Source of the DNA: an uncultured Acidimicrobiales bacterium
Lineage (GTDB): Bacteria > Actinomycetota > Acidimicrobiia > Acidimicrobiales > UBA10347
Assembly: GCA_937991435.1 (NCBI GenBank)
Contig: CALKPY010000007.1
Location: forward strand, 1 to 64,000
Reading direction: 5' to 3'
Length of the DNA stretch: 64,000 nucleotides
Part shown: positions 54,122 through 63,945 of the stretch, in pieces
Position numbering within the stretch: the stretch's first letter is position 1
Layout: the number at the start of each line of letters is the position of its first letter
Translations under genes and position numbers: made by a program
The notes under the pieces: model-generated
What the model was told of the DNA's origin: nothing
Databases searched by the model: none
The model's input: only the letters and a program-made list of their open reading frames with translations

Positions 54122-57100
54122 TATCGAATCCCTGCCAGCTGTTCTTCTTCTCGGCGAGCGGCTTGGAACATGGCCTCTGAGAGGTCAACGCCATTGAAGT
54201 TAAATGTCGATCCGCCAATTGAGGCAGCCTGCCCGCCTGTGCCGCGAGGCGCTTGGTCAAGAGCGAACCCGGTGCCGAACGGCTGCGCTTTAGTGAGCAG
54301 CTCCCGCATCCGGGCTTTGTCAGAAAGAGGCAAGATAAGCTCAGGTCCGGCTTCGCCGACCATACCAATTGTGGGGCTTGTCACGAGGCCGCCCTTAGCG
54401 AACCCGGGAATACCGCCAAGTAGCCCGCCGATCGACCCGATATCGAAGTTCGAGACAGCGTTCTTGAAGTCGGTGAACTTGCCGATAACAGACTCAATCG
54501 GCCCGAGAATACTGTTGACGAAACCGATGACACGGTCGACAGCGTTACTGATAGCGTCCGAGATGCCATCCCAAATTTCGGTGGCTTTGTCCTTGAGTTT
54601 GTTGAAAATTTCGATGGCTTTCGTTTTGGCCGACCTGAAGATTTCGAGCGCTTTGTTCTTGGCCTGTCGGGCAGGAGTGATGATCGAGGTCTTGATGCCG
54701 TTCCAGATGACCATCGCCACAGCCTTCAAGCTCCTGAAGATCGCGAGCGCGATGATCTTCAGGCCGCGGAACGTCGTGACGACGACGTGCTTGATGAGGT
54801 TCACAATGAGTGTGACACCAGTCCAGAACGAAGTCCAGATAAGGATCGCGCCAGCCTTGAGAATGTTGAAAATAGCCAGCGCAGCCACTACCAGAAAATT
54901 GAACGCAGCGACTACAGCGTTCTTGATCCACATGGCAGCGCCGACCACAGTAGCCACGATGAAGTTCCATACAACTTTGATGAAGTTCCACGTCGCCATG
55001 AGCGCAGCACCGATACCGTTCCAGATAGCCCAGAAGACCGCAACCACAGTGTTCTTGAATCCGACGATGTAGCCCCACAAGGTCACAAAGAACTGGCCTA
55101 CAGCTTTGATGAAGTTCCAGATGTGAACGGCCATCGACGCGACCCAGACACCGAACGACACCGCAAGCCCGGCAATCCACAGCCCAAACGATTTGATGGC
55201 ATCCCAGATACCGAAGATGATGTTCCGGAAAGTCTCGGACCGGGTCCACAGCAGATAGATCGCTGCGCCCAGCGCGACGATCGCAGTGATGAGCACAAGA
55301 ATCGGCGAAGCCAAGAACAAAGCCCAGAGAGTTCCAATGAGACTGAAGAGACTGGAGAACACGCCAATGATGGAACCGATCACTGCCCATAGACCGGAGA
55401 AGAACCCGATCACAGAACCGACGATCGGAGCGATGTATAGGAATGCTGTTCCAAGTAGCGAGAGCGCACCCCAGACCGCGGCGAACACGCCGACGATCTT
55501 GAGAAGCGTCTTACCGAACCCGGATTGGAAGAACCCGACAATCATCTGGACGGTGCGGCCTACAAATTTGCCGACAGCGGCGAGCTTTGGGCCGAGCCAC
55601 TTCGCGAAGTCCTGAACGGCCGGGATCGCTTCGCCTTGCACCCATCCGGCGAACTCTGAGATCCAGGTGCCGACTTGACGGCCTGCTTTTACTAGCTTAG
55701 GGATCCACTCTACAGCGAAACGAGTGAAGGCAGGGATGGCTACGTTCGTGATCCAGTTAGTGAAAACGATTGCTTTAGCAACAAGTTGGGTTCCGAAACC
55801 TTCACCGAACTCTTCACCTCCACCAAGAGCAGCCTTGAGGGCCAGCTTGATTCGGGTTACCGAGTGGCCGATCATTGCCGTGAGCGACATCCACGCGTCG
55901 ATGACTCCGGCCCGCAAGAAAGCGTTGGCGCCAATGAGTTTCGTGAACCAAGCGATAAGCCCGCCGATCACGGCGCCGACCAACACGATTGGGTTCATGA
56001 GCTTACCGAAGATCATGATGAGAGGCCCAACCGCAGCAGCGAGCATCAAGGCCGCGGCGATCGATTTGAAGATGGCCGGGTTCATGTTCGCCAGCGAAGC
56101 GAAAACTTTCGTGAACGAAGTAGCTACCTTCGCGACAATATCAATCAGTCCCGACTCTGCGACAGCGAGAAGAAACCCTTCCCAAGCCGACTTGAGTTTC
56201 AGGATCGCTCCTTCAAGGCCCGACATTCGGGTCTCCGCCATATCCTTCGCGGCACCTTCGGCTTGATCGATCGCTTCAGCGAACTCGAACGCGTCCTGAG
56301 AGCCTCGTTCAAGAATAGCGAGCATGGCGGGGCCACCACGCTTACCGAAGATCTGCATGATGTCGGAGGCGTCCGCTGTTGAGTTGCCAAACTGGGCGAC
56401 GATCTTATCGAAGTCAAGCAGCTGCCCAGCAGAGTCGATAGTCGAGATCCCCAGCTCAGCCATCTTCGCCGCAGCAGGCCCAGTCGCGTTAGCCAAATCA
56501 GCGTAGATGCGGGCCATCGAGGTACCCGCCCGTCCACCCTGGATACCAGCATCCGACAGAATACCGATATGTGCGGCCGCCTCCGCGGAAGAAACACCGA
56601 GACCATTAGCAACGGGCGCCGCGAACGACATGGCGTCGATAAGCTGCTGCACCGAAGTGTTAGAGTTCGCAGCGGTAAAGGCCAGCTCGTCGTTAATCTT
56701 GTTGATTTCTGATGCCTCTTTGCCGAAGCCTTGGAGGACGTTCGACGCTCCATCGGCCGCTGCAGCCAACGAAAGGCCGCCAGCCGCAGCAAGGTCGAGA
56801 ATACCGGGGGTAGCTTCGAGGATCTGGTTGGCGTCAAAGCCAGCCATACCAAGGAACTCCATAGCTCCAGCTGCTTCACCGGCAGAGAACTGTGTCGACG
56901 ATCCCAGCTCTTTAGCCTTGTCGCGCAGCGAAAGAAGAGTGTCGCCGGTAGCTCCAGTGACTGCTTCAACGCCGAGCATGCCATTCTCAAAGTCCCGGAA
57001 CGTGTTGACGGCAGCGACTCCGATACCGATGACCGGAGCGGTGACCCCGAGAGTCATAGCCTTGCCGAGCTTGGTGGCTGCGCCTGCTACGCTACCTGCT

Positions 57101-57189
57101 GCGCCGTTCACTCCGGCAGCTGTGGCCGCTGCGAAGCCGGTGGTGTCTGGGATTACTTTGACGAAAGCTGTACCGATGACGGACGGCAT
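54121..57189 (-). CDS. Tape measure protein
   Basis: 1022 aa, TMP N-terminal pattern FRDFENGMLGVEAVTGAT...LRDKAKELGSSTQFSAGEAAGAMEFLGMAGFD, hydrophobic repeats. Confidence 0.93.
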   Translation of the reverse strand: MPSVIGTAFVKVIPDTTGFAAATAAGVNGAAGSVAGAATKLGKAMTLGVTAPVIGIGVAAVNTFRDFENGMLGVEAVTGATGDTLLSLRDKAKELGSSTQFSAGEAAGAMEFLGMAGFDANQILEATPGILDLAAAGGLSLAAAADGASNVLQGFGKEASEINKINDELAFTAANSNTSVQQLIDAMSFAAPVANGLGVSSAEAAAHIGILSDAGIQGGRAGTSMARIYADLANATGPAAAKMAELGISTIDSAGQLLDFDKIVAQFGNSTADASDIMQIFGKRGGPAMLAILERGSQDAFEFAEAIDQAEGAAKDMAETRMSGLEGAILKLKSAWEGFLLAVAESGLIDIVAKVATSFTKVFASLANMNPAIFKSIAAALMLAAAVGPLIMIFGKLMNPIVLVGAVIGGLIAWFTKLIGANAFLRAGVIDAWMSLTAMIGHSVTRIKLALKAALGGGEEFGEGFGTQLVAKAIVFTNWITNVAIPAFTRFAVEWIPKLVKAGRQVGTWISEFAGWVQGEAIPAVQDFAKWLGPKLAAVGKFVGRTVQMIVGFFQSGFGKTLLKIVGVFAAVWGALSLLGTAFLYIAPIVGSVIGFFSGLWAVIGSIIGVFSSLFSLIGTLWALFLASPILVLITAIVALGAAIYLLWTRSETFRNIIFGIWDAIKSFGLWIAGLAVSFGVWVASMAVHIWNFIKAVGQFFVTLWGYIVGFKNTVVAVFWAIWNGIGAALMATWNFIKVVWNFIVATVVGAAMWIKNAVVAAFNFLVVAALAIFNILKAGAILIWTSFWTGVTLIVNLIKHVVVTTFRGLKIIALAIFRSLKAVAMVIWNGIKTSIITPARQAKNKALEIFRSAKTKAIEIFNKLKDKATEIWDGISDAISNAVDRVIGFVNSILGPIESVIGKFTDFKNAVSNFDIGSIGGLLGGIPGFAKGGLVTSPTIGMVGEAGPELILPLSDKARMRELLTKAQPFGTGFALDQAPRGTGGQAASIGGSTFNFNGVDLSEAMFQAARREEEQLAGIR

Positions 57190-57237
57190 TGGCAGGCTTC
57201 CTTTCGGCGATAGCTAGCCTAGACTTCTCGGGTCATT

Positions 57238-57905
57238 CTATGCGAGCTGTGCGTTCTTTAGGTTGATCGTCTCGCTGTCATCGTCGTAGAACCAATCAGG
57301 CACATCGCCGACTTCAAGATCATCTCCGAAGTCTTCGAGCCTCCACCCGTTGATGTTGTCGACGTCAGCAGCGATCTGAGCATCGAACTTCTTGCGCTCT
57401 TTCTCGTCCATGTTCTTCACGAACACGGCATAGACGTAACAGAGGAAGTCGGCTACGAGAAGGCCCCGAATGCCGGAGGGCGAACCGGCTGCGATGATGT
57501 CTCCGTGAAGTTGGTCGGCGAAGGCGATTCCGAGTTGGAGGAGTCGGAAGGTTCGTCCAAAGGGGCGCCCGAGTAGACCTCCATGGCCCACTCAAGCAGG
57601 GCATTCAGCTGCTGCATCGTGACGATCACATCGGTCTTCCCGGCGATCACTGCATCGAACTGTTCGCGCTGTTCCGGCACGACAACAGTACGCATGTAGT
57701 CCTTCATCGCAGTGATCTGTACTTCCCCGAATTCTTTCTCGCCGGAAGCGAGGGTCTCTTCGGTCATACCAGACATAGCGACAGTCACGTCCATCATGAC
57801 CATGGCCGACATCTCAGGCACACACTTGTAGGTGACGCCGCCGAGTAGAAACTCTGCTTCGATGCCTTCGCCGCGGATGGCATCGAGATTGATTTGCTTT
57901 GGCAT
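57238..57905 (-). CDS. Tail assembly chaperone gpG-gpT-like fusion via -1 frameshift
   Basis: Frame change at slippery CCCTTTG (57558-57564, minus strand). Confidence 0.75.
57453..57905 (-). CDS. Tail assembly chaperone (gpG-like, unshifted product)
   Basis: 150 aa immediately upstream of TMP. Confidence 0.8.
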   Translation of the reverse strand: MPKQINLDAIRGEGIEAEFLLGGVTYKCVPEMSAMVMMDVTVAMSGMTEETLASGEKEFGEVQITAMKDYMRTVVVPEQREQFDAVIAGKTDVIVTMQQLNALLEWAMEVYSGAPLDEPSDSSNSESPSPTNFTETSSQPVRPPAFGAFS

Positions 57906-57920
57906 TTTCGTGGTGTCCTT

Positions 57921-58307
57921 CTAGTCGAAAACTTCGCGGATCGCGTCAGAAAGGAAATCATTCTTTTTCGATCCGGGGTGGCTCACCTTACTCCGGAATA
58001 CGGGACCTCCACCGGATCCCGGAAATTTCAGAGTCTTCGATCCCGGCCCGATCGGATGGGCGTCCGTTCCGTGGATCACATACTTGGCGTAATTAATCTT
58101 CGCTTCGAGCGAAATGGTTCCCGGCTTGGGCGAATTAATCAGCCGCCCTTCGATGGACGCGGCAAGCTTGCCGGTGTCGCGAGGAGCGCGCGATTTAGCG
58201 ATCTGCTGCGCCCGGTTCGCTTTAGCGGCCATACCGGGGCTGATCGCGCCGCCGAGCTGCGCCTGCAAGTTTGGGGCAGGCGTGAAATGAATTGTACGTA
58301 CAAGCAT
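57921..58307 (-). CDS. HK97 gp10-like head-tail/tail completion protein
   Basis: IAKSRAPRDTGKLAASIEGRLI...INYAKYVIHGT. Confidence 0.8.
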   Translation of the reverse strand: MLVRTIHFTPAPNLQAQLGGAISPGMAAKANRAQQIAKSRAPRDTGKLAASIEGRLINSPKPGTISLEAKINYAKYVIHGTDAHPIGPGSKTLKFPGSGGGPVFRSKVSHPGSKKNDFLSDAIREVFD

Positions 58308-58849
58308 TACTCGTAACATCCTCTGTCGAATTCGACCTTGATATCCCAACGCCAACCAGCGCACCCACCATCAGGCGGGTACGGCCGCATGAGGCCCGGG
58401 ACGATAGCGTTGCAAACACCATGAGCTTCTTCGAGATACTCGAAATGATCGAGAAGGCAGCAGGTCATCACCCGAGCATCCTCGTACATGAGAGTCGCCG
58501 CCTCGGCGGATTCCTTCATCGACGGGAACGGGGTCGTCGGATGGGCTTTAGCCATAGGCCAGCAAGGCCGAAGAAGATGAATGGCCCAGTCGACCCCCAT
58601 CCCGATGTCTTCGCATGATTCGATCTCGTTGAGAACCTCAGGAAACTTTCCGATCGCGTACGGGAACAAGCCCTCAATCGAGACTGCGAGGAAGTCGCAG
58701 CAGTCCGCAGGAGGGGTCGTGTGGTACGGGAACACCGAGTCGGGCGCGCCGAGTCTCGTGTTGTTCTCAAGGCAATCGCAGATCGCTTTGAGGACGCCCG
58801 CAGCGAAGTCTTCGAATGCTCTTTCGTCGCCGATAGTTTGAGTAGCCAT
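58307..58849 (-). CDS. Tail terminator/connector-like protein
   Basis: Position and size in connector module. Confidence 0.55.
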   Translation of the reverse strand: MATQTIGDERAFEDFAAGVLKAICDCLENNTRLGAPDSVFPYHTTPPADCCDFLAVSIEGLFPYAIGKFPEVLNEIESCEDIGMGVDWAIHLLRPCWPMAKAHPTTPFPSMKESAEAATLMYEDARVMTCCLLDHFEYLEEAHGVCNAIVPGLMRPYPPDGGCAGWRWDIKVEFDRGCYE

Positions 58850-61800
58850 CAGCAGATTCTATGGAGGGTCTGGTTGCGGGGGCGTGGATACTGATCAGCT
58901 CGGTGGACGGTGACCCGTTGCGTGAGTCCCATGGGGTTGACTTTCTTCACCCACATGTCGACCTCGTACAGCCCGGTGCCGCCAGCTTGGACAGATGCCC
59001 ACGCTTGCCGCATGTCAAGTTCGACGCCTTCTCGCTGCAGCTCGGTGACACCGAACGGGATGGTGCAAGAACCTGATTCGCCGCACAGGCCCATGGCGAT
59101 AGCGCAAGCCAGCTTCTGGATCGGGACACCTCCGCCGGGGGGAAGGCATCCGCGTAGGTACTCGATCTCCCATGCCGGGCAAGGCAACGAAGCCCAGCGC
59201 TTCAGTTCTGCTTCTTGGGCAGCAAGCTCGCTGGCAGTTTTCTCGTCGGGCACGGTGTCGCGAATCACGCGGGTGACGTACACCGGTTCGTAGATCTCAG
59301 GTTCCTCGCGGGCGACCACATCGAACTGGCGGCCGCAAGCGTCACCAGCAAGCAGGTACTCGGCGACCCAGTCGTCGCAAACTACAGGCTTGTCATCTTC
59401 CGGGCTAAGGAACTGGTTGACCCAAGACGGGAACGTGTCGCACGGTTCGGGCATCGGCCGAGTATTGGTGTCGTAGCCGAAGTATTCTTTCAGCCAATCC
59501 GGCCACGAGTGTTTTGCTTCCGGCTTCTTCGGGACGTCCTTGATCACGGTGATACCGGTCGACGGTTGCGGATAGCCGAAGTAGTCGTACATCCATGGTT
59601 CCCATGTGTCGCACGGCTCCGGCCGCGTAGCGCAGGCCCCACCGGGGAATCGGGTTCCACGGGTGGTGAGTTCTTCGCAGGTCGCTTCGCACACGAACGT
59701 TACGGTGCAGGTAGGCGGCCATTCACAATCAGGATCCTGCGGGTCCGGGGCACACGCCGAGTGGCCTGACTGGCAGCAGTTGATATGGTACGGCCCCGGG
59801 TTATCCCTGTTGCAGCATTCGTTGCCAAGCTGCGAGCAGCAATGCCTGTGGGTCTTCTGAGAGATGTATCGGCGCCGTTTCCCGTTGACTGTGCGGACGA
59901 TGGCTACGCAGCCCTCGGGGATGTCGCATGGATCCTCTGGTTCCGGGTCCGGCAGTGGGCAGTCGCACACATACACTGCGCCTGTCACGGGGTCGCATTC
60001 GAGGCCGTTCTCGTCGGTGCAAACCGGGCACTCCCCATAGTTGACGCATTCGCCGGTCATGTCGACCCAGTCCTGCGCCCAGCTCGGGAGGTTATGCGAG
60101 CTAGCGAAGGTAGGTAGAACGATGTTCGGTCCAGAATTGTTATCTACTTGGATACCAGCTTCTTCGAGATACTCGGACGCCCATCCCTCAAGGCACGGTT
60201 CCGTAGCCGGATCAGCGATCTCTAGAAGCCCGAATCCTTGATCCTCAGCGGAGGACAGAACAGCCGGTCGCGGCGGGCAGATCGGGTTCGTGGCGATAGT
60301 GCAGCCGCAGCCGCCATGCTGGCAGTGGTTCGCCGGGCGCGGCTGGTGCGCTTCGTCTGCCGAGCGGCAGCAATCGTTCGGGGAATCGCGGAAGCAGCAA
60401 TGCTTCGGCTTCGAGGAGAGGCCCCGGCATGGCGCCGGGCGGTGATGGTGGTTGCAGACGAGTACGGTCGCTCCGGCCTCGTTGCATTCGGCGTCTGCGC
60501 ATTCCTGGCAGTAGCCGATGACTAGCCGCTTGCAGCCCCGGTTCGTGTTGAGGTAGTCGTCAACCCATCCCCACAGGCCGTTGTTGCCTGAAGCGTAGGT
60601 CGGGAGCGTGATCCGCGATGTCGTTGAGACGGGGTCGAGTTTGATCCGGTTGTCTTGCAGGTACTCGGCGGCCCATCCGGTTACCTCTTTGGGTTCGGCT
60701 GCCGGGTCATCGATCTGAAGCAGCGGCGTGTTGTCGTCGCCGTACGGTGTGTACTTGATGCCGGTTCCGTCGTCGCAGGAGAACTGGAGACGGGACCGGC
60801 CGCCACAATGGGAGTGAGCGCGGCAAGAGCAGCGTCCCTCTTGGCAGTGGTTTGATGGCTTTGGTCCCGCCGTCCAGCACCCTTGTCGGTGGCAGCAGTG
60901 ATTAGCGTTCGAGGTGGTGCCCTTGCATGGTTTCACCTTCGCTGGTTCACATTCGTGGGGGCAGCAGATGTAGGAGGCTCCGGCGCCATTGCAGTCGTCG
61001 CCGTCGTCGTCGAGACATTCGGGGCAGTGCCCGAAGGTGACGTCTTTGTAGCCGTTGCGGTTGGCCCAGTCTTGCACCCACCAGTCGAGCCGCGGTCCGC
61101 CGATGTTTTGGCGTCGAGCGAACGTTGGGAGGGTTACTAGATTTGGTGTGCCTCCCAATTCTGGGGTGATCCCTCGGGCTTCGAGGATCTCGGCGGCCCA
61201 ATCTGGGGTGGGCTTGGAGTGCGGGTCGGGGATTTGGAGGAGTTCGCCGTCGCAGGAATCTGCTGCGTAGGCGACTTCGGTGTGGCGTTTGACGACGTGT
61301 TTGGAGCAGCCGCAGCTTGTCTGACAGTGGTTGGCCGGGAATGGCCCGTTGCATCCTTCTCGGGAGCAGCAGTGATTATTGTTGCCGGGGGCGCCTGCGC
61401 AGGGTGTGAAGCATGTGTCGTCGCAGGAGCAGACGAAGGTCGCTCCGCTCGGCGCGCAGCGTCTCCCGTACTTATCGCAGCATTTCGTGCACTTTCCGTA
61501 CTTCACTTTGAGGTTGTTAGCGTCGAGCCAATCCTGCACCCACGGCCGAATAACCTCAGCCTCATCGAGCAACTCAGGATGAGCCGCAATATAATCTGCC
61601 GCCCACTGCGAGCACAGTCCCACAGACAGAGCCTCAGGGGCTACGTGGTCGTCCGGCGTGTACCCGATGACCTTCAGGAACGGTTCGACCCACTCGGGGC
61701 AATCAGGGGCAAGACGGCGCGTCTGCGTCTCACCCGTACGACAGGAGAGCCTCTCTGCCTTCGGAGGCTTCGGCGCATGGATCACCCGTCGAGTAACGAT

Positions 61801-62517
61801 CAGTTCCCGAGCATCACGGGCCAGATCATTTCCTTGCGGCCAGCCCAAGCCGTCGACCCGAACCAGATAGTTCCGGTCATTCGACACCCGGAAAGAATCA
61901 AGAGGAAGCGCGATGCCATCCACGTAAATGCCGCACACGCCAGCGATCGGACCCGGAAGCCGAAGCTTCGGGTAATCGCAGCACGAGCAACCCACGTCGC
62001 AAGCCTCGTTGCAGCCCGGCCGGAACAGCTCTTTACGGATGCCGCGGAACTGTCGACCGGTAGCCATGTACAGCAGGTCCGAAGCGTACTGGATCGCACG
62101 CTCAGCCTGCTCCCACGTAATATCAGTCGAACAACATTCGAACAGCTCGTCCGGTGTCATCCAAGGCTCAGTGACAGCATCATGAAAGATCGTCTTGCAC
62201 TTCGGCGCCGGGCAACACTTACCGCCCACGGCTGGGTTGTAAGTGTCCAAAATGTACGGATGACCGTACTCATCGAGGATGTTATCCGCCACCTCAGCGA
62301 AGTCATCTTCCTCTTCGACCGTCTGAGCGTAACCGTCCAGCCAATCTGACGCCCAGCCTTTGCAGGCGCGAATATTTAGAACCGAGTCGCGGCCGACCGG
62401 TTCTTCAGGCTCCTCGCAAACCTCATCAGGATCAGGGTCCCGCTGAAGCGCAGCGATCTTTACTTCCCTTTGAGCGCGAGTTGGCCCCGTCCCGGAATCA
62501 ATGAACCGGTATCCCAT
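58849..62517 (-). CDS. Giant head-tail connector with internal Cys-rich repeat modules (1222 aa)
   Basis: N-terminal adaptor half PDELFECCSTDITWEQAERAIQYASDLLYMATGRQFRGI and C-terminal half GVELDMRQAWASVQAGGTGLYEVDMWVKKVNPMGL flank a long repetitive region. Confidence 0.8.
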   Translation of the reverse strand: MGYRFIDSGTGPTRAQREVKIAALQRDPDPDEVCEEPEEPVGRDSVLNIRACKGWASDWLDGYAQTVEEEDDFAEVADNILDEYGHPYILDTYNPAVGGKCCPAPKCKTIFHDAVTEPWMTPDELFECCSTDITWEQAERAIQYASDLLYMATGRQFRGIRKELFRPGCNEACDVGCSCCDYPKLRLPGPIAGVCGIYVDGIALPLDSFRVSNDRNYLVRVDGLGWPQGNDLARDARELIVTRRVIHAPKPPKAERLSCRTGETQTRRLAPDCPEWVEPFLKVIGYTPDDHVAPEALSVGLCSQWAADYIAAHPELLDEAEVIRPWVQDWLDANNLKVKYGKCTKCCDKYGRRCAPSGATFVCSCDDTCFTPCAGAPGNNNHCCSREGCNGPFPANHCQTSCGCSKHVVKRHTEVAYAADSCDGELLQIPDPHSKPTPDWAAEILEARGITPELGGTPNLVTLPTFARRQNIGGPRLDWWVQDWANRNGYKDVTFGHCPECLDDDGDDCNGAGASYICCPHECEPAKVKPCKGTTSNANHCCHRQGCWTAGPKPSNHCQEGRCSCRAHSHCGGRSRLQFSCDDGTGIKYTPYGDDNTPLLQIDDPAAEPKEVTGWAAEYLQDNRIKLDPVSTTSRITLPTYASGNNGLWGWVDDYLNTNRGCKRLVIGYCQECADAECNEAGATVLVCNHHHRPAPCRGLSSKPKHCCFRDSPNDCCRSADEAHQPRPANHCQHGGCGCTIATNPICPPRPAVLSSAEDQGFGLLEIADPATEPCLEGWASEYLEEAGIQVDNNSGPNIVLPTFASSHNLPSWAQDWVDMTGECVNYGECPVCTDENGLECDPVTGAVYVCDCPLPDPEPEDPCDIPEGCVAIVRTVNGKRRRYISQKTHRHCCSQLGNECCNRDNPGPYHINCCQSGHSACAPDPQDPDCEWPPTCTVTFVCEATCEELTTRGTRFPGGACATRPEPCDTWEPWMYDYFGYPQPSTGITVIKDVPKKPEAKHSWPDWLKEYFGYDTNTRPMPEPCDTFPSWVNQFLSPEDDKPVVCDDWVAEYLLAGDACGRQFDVVAREEPEIYEPVYVTRVIRDTVPDEKTASELAAQEAELKRWASLPCPAWEIEYLRGCLPPGGGVPIQKLACAIAMGLCGESGSCTIPFGVTELQREGVELDMRQAWASVQAGGTGLYEVDMWVKKVNPMGLTQRVTVHRADQYPRPRNQTLHRIC

Positions 62518-62533
62518 GTGGCCCTCCAGCTAG

Positions 62534-63220
62534 CTATACAGGGTCGTAATCGCAGTCGATTGAGTCAGGCAGAGTGTTGGTGCAAATTCCGCCGACAGGT
62601 CCGCCGTTCTGAACGACAGCTTGGTCATCTGGGAGAATCCATTCTCCCGGAACCGAAGGCGTCCAGTTCGGGTTGGACTCGGCGTAGCCTTCGAGTTCAA
62701 GCTCGACAGCGTTGTCGTTAGCGAACCCGATGTCGCCGGAGAGAACCCAGTTGATCGACTTGGGGATCAACCACTGGAACCACGGCCATGCTTCATCAGT
62801 CGCGCATTTGCCCTTCTCGGCGTTCTTCGCCCAGATCTCGACCTGGCGGGAACCGTCGCAGTCGACATCGTTGACGTCCGGCATCATGAAGCCTCGGGGA
62901 ACAGTTCCATCGAGGAACATCTGCGAGTTGAGGAGCAGGCCGATCATGGGGACAGGGATGCCGCAGAGCATGAGGGTCAGTTCGAAGCCCTTGATTCGGG
63001 AGCAGTCGATGTCGTGGATGCAGATATCGCCGCAGCCGTCCTTGACCAGAATCTCTTCGCCGTCTTCCGTGTCGGGCGACATGGTCAATGAAACGAACCC
63101 TTTGGTGGTGATTCGCGAGTTCGGGTTTTGCGAGTGAACGAGAGCAGCGCCGCATTCGTCGTTTCGGGTGACGCGGATCCGGCAAGCCTTGATGCTCTTC
63201 GGGCAACAGAATGTACCCAT
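62534..63220 (-). CDS. Major tail protein
   Basis: MGTFCCPKSIKACRIRVTRNDECGAAL...TTKGFVSLTMSPDTEDGEEILVKDGCGDICI. Confidence 0.75.
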   Translation of the reverse strand: MGTFCCPKSIKACRIRVTRNDECGAALVHSQNPNSRITTKGFVSLTMSPDTEDGEEILVKDGCGDICIHDIDCSRIKGFELTLMLCGIPVPMIGLLLNSQMFLDGTVPRGFMMPDVNDVDCDGSRQVEIWAKNAEKGKCATDEAWPWFQWLIPKSINWVLSGDIGFANDNAVELELEGYAESNPNWTPSVPGEWILPDDQAVVQNGGPVGGICTNTLPDSIDCDYDPV

Positions 63221-63356
63221 AGGGTCATACCTCTTCAGAGTTGGAGTGAGTCTGAAGGGCCGACAGAATCGCCGGTGGTGTGCCCTGTTCTTTGATCTGA
63301 CTCTACCCGATCCCACGGTTTGTGGTGCGGATGGCAAACCGGCTAAGATGCAGGAC

Positions 63357-63641
63357 ATGTCTGCCACGCCACCGATGTGCAAGAAAGCGATCGTTGAGAC
63401 CGCCCGTAGTTACGGGGGAGCGCCTTTCAACGAAGCGCATCTGTGGGAATACATGGGCCAGTATGAAGTGGAGTTGACTCGTGAGGGTCTCCTCGCCATG
63501 TCGACCACGTTGAAGGCGGCGTTGAGTGATGGGTTCATTGTGCCGACTGGGAAGACGTCAGAGTCTTCGATCCCGGGGGATCCCCGTCGCTCGCTTGTCG
63601 AGTACAAGCTTGGGCCGGAGGGTGGCGATCCAACAGATTAG
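63357..63641 (+). CDS. Hypothetical protein
   Basis: TAAGAT -10 seven nt upstream of ATG at 63357. Confidence 0.55.
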   Translation: MSATPPMCKKAIVETARSYGGAPFNEAHLWEYMGQYEVELTREGLLAMSTTLKAALSDGFIVPTGKTSESSIPGDPRRSLVEYKLGPEGGDPTD

Positions 63642-63655
63642 GGCCGTTCGACCTA

Positions 63656-63693
63656 TTTAGTATCTGCCCAAACCGGGCGATAATATATATATG
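63656..63693 (+). promoter_or_regulatory. Promoter family copy
   Basis: gataat 63679-63684, ATG 63691. Confidence 0.8.
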
Positions 63694-63945
63694 AACGCAA
63701 CGGAAACCATCACCAACATCGAAGTCTGCTTCGACATCGACAACCAAGACTGCGACGCAGGCGACTTCTACTCAGTCATCACCGTAGAGATCTCCACCAA
63801 TCGTCGTGACCTGAGCATGCCGCTCGAAGAAGCCGAAGGCTACTGGGATTTCCCAACCGGCGCCTACGGATCGCCAACCGAGCCGGACATCGTCGGCAAC
63901 GACATCACCGGCTGGTTCGCTGCAGACTCCGAGTGGGTGTCATGA
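63691..63945 (+). CDS. Small acidic protein
   Basis: MNATETITNIEVCFDIDNQDCDAGDFYSV...; leaderless start. Confidence 0.65.
   Translation: MNATETITNIEVCFDIDNQDCDAGDFYSVITVEISTNRRDLSMPLEEAEGYWDFPTGAYGSPTEPDIVGNDITGWFAADSEWVS

Noticed and set aside
54170-55072. 300-aa forward ORF
   Set aside because: Antisense to the tape measure gene, low-complexity Ala/Thr/Met pattern.
61219-62349. 376-aa forward ORF
   Set aside because: Shadow ORF opposite the connector gene.
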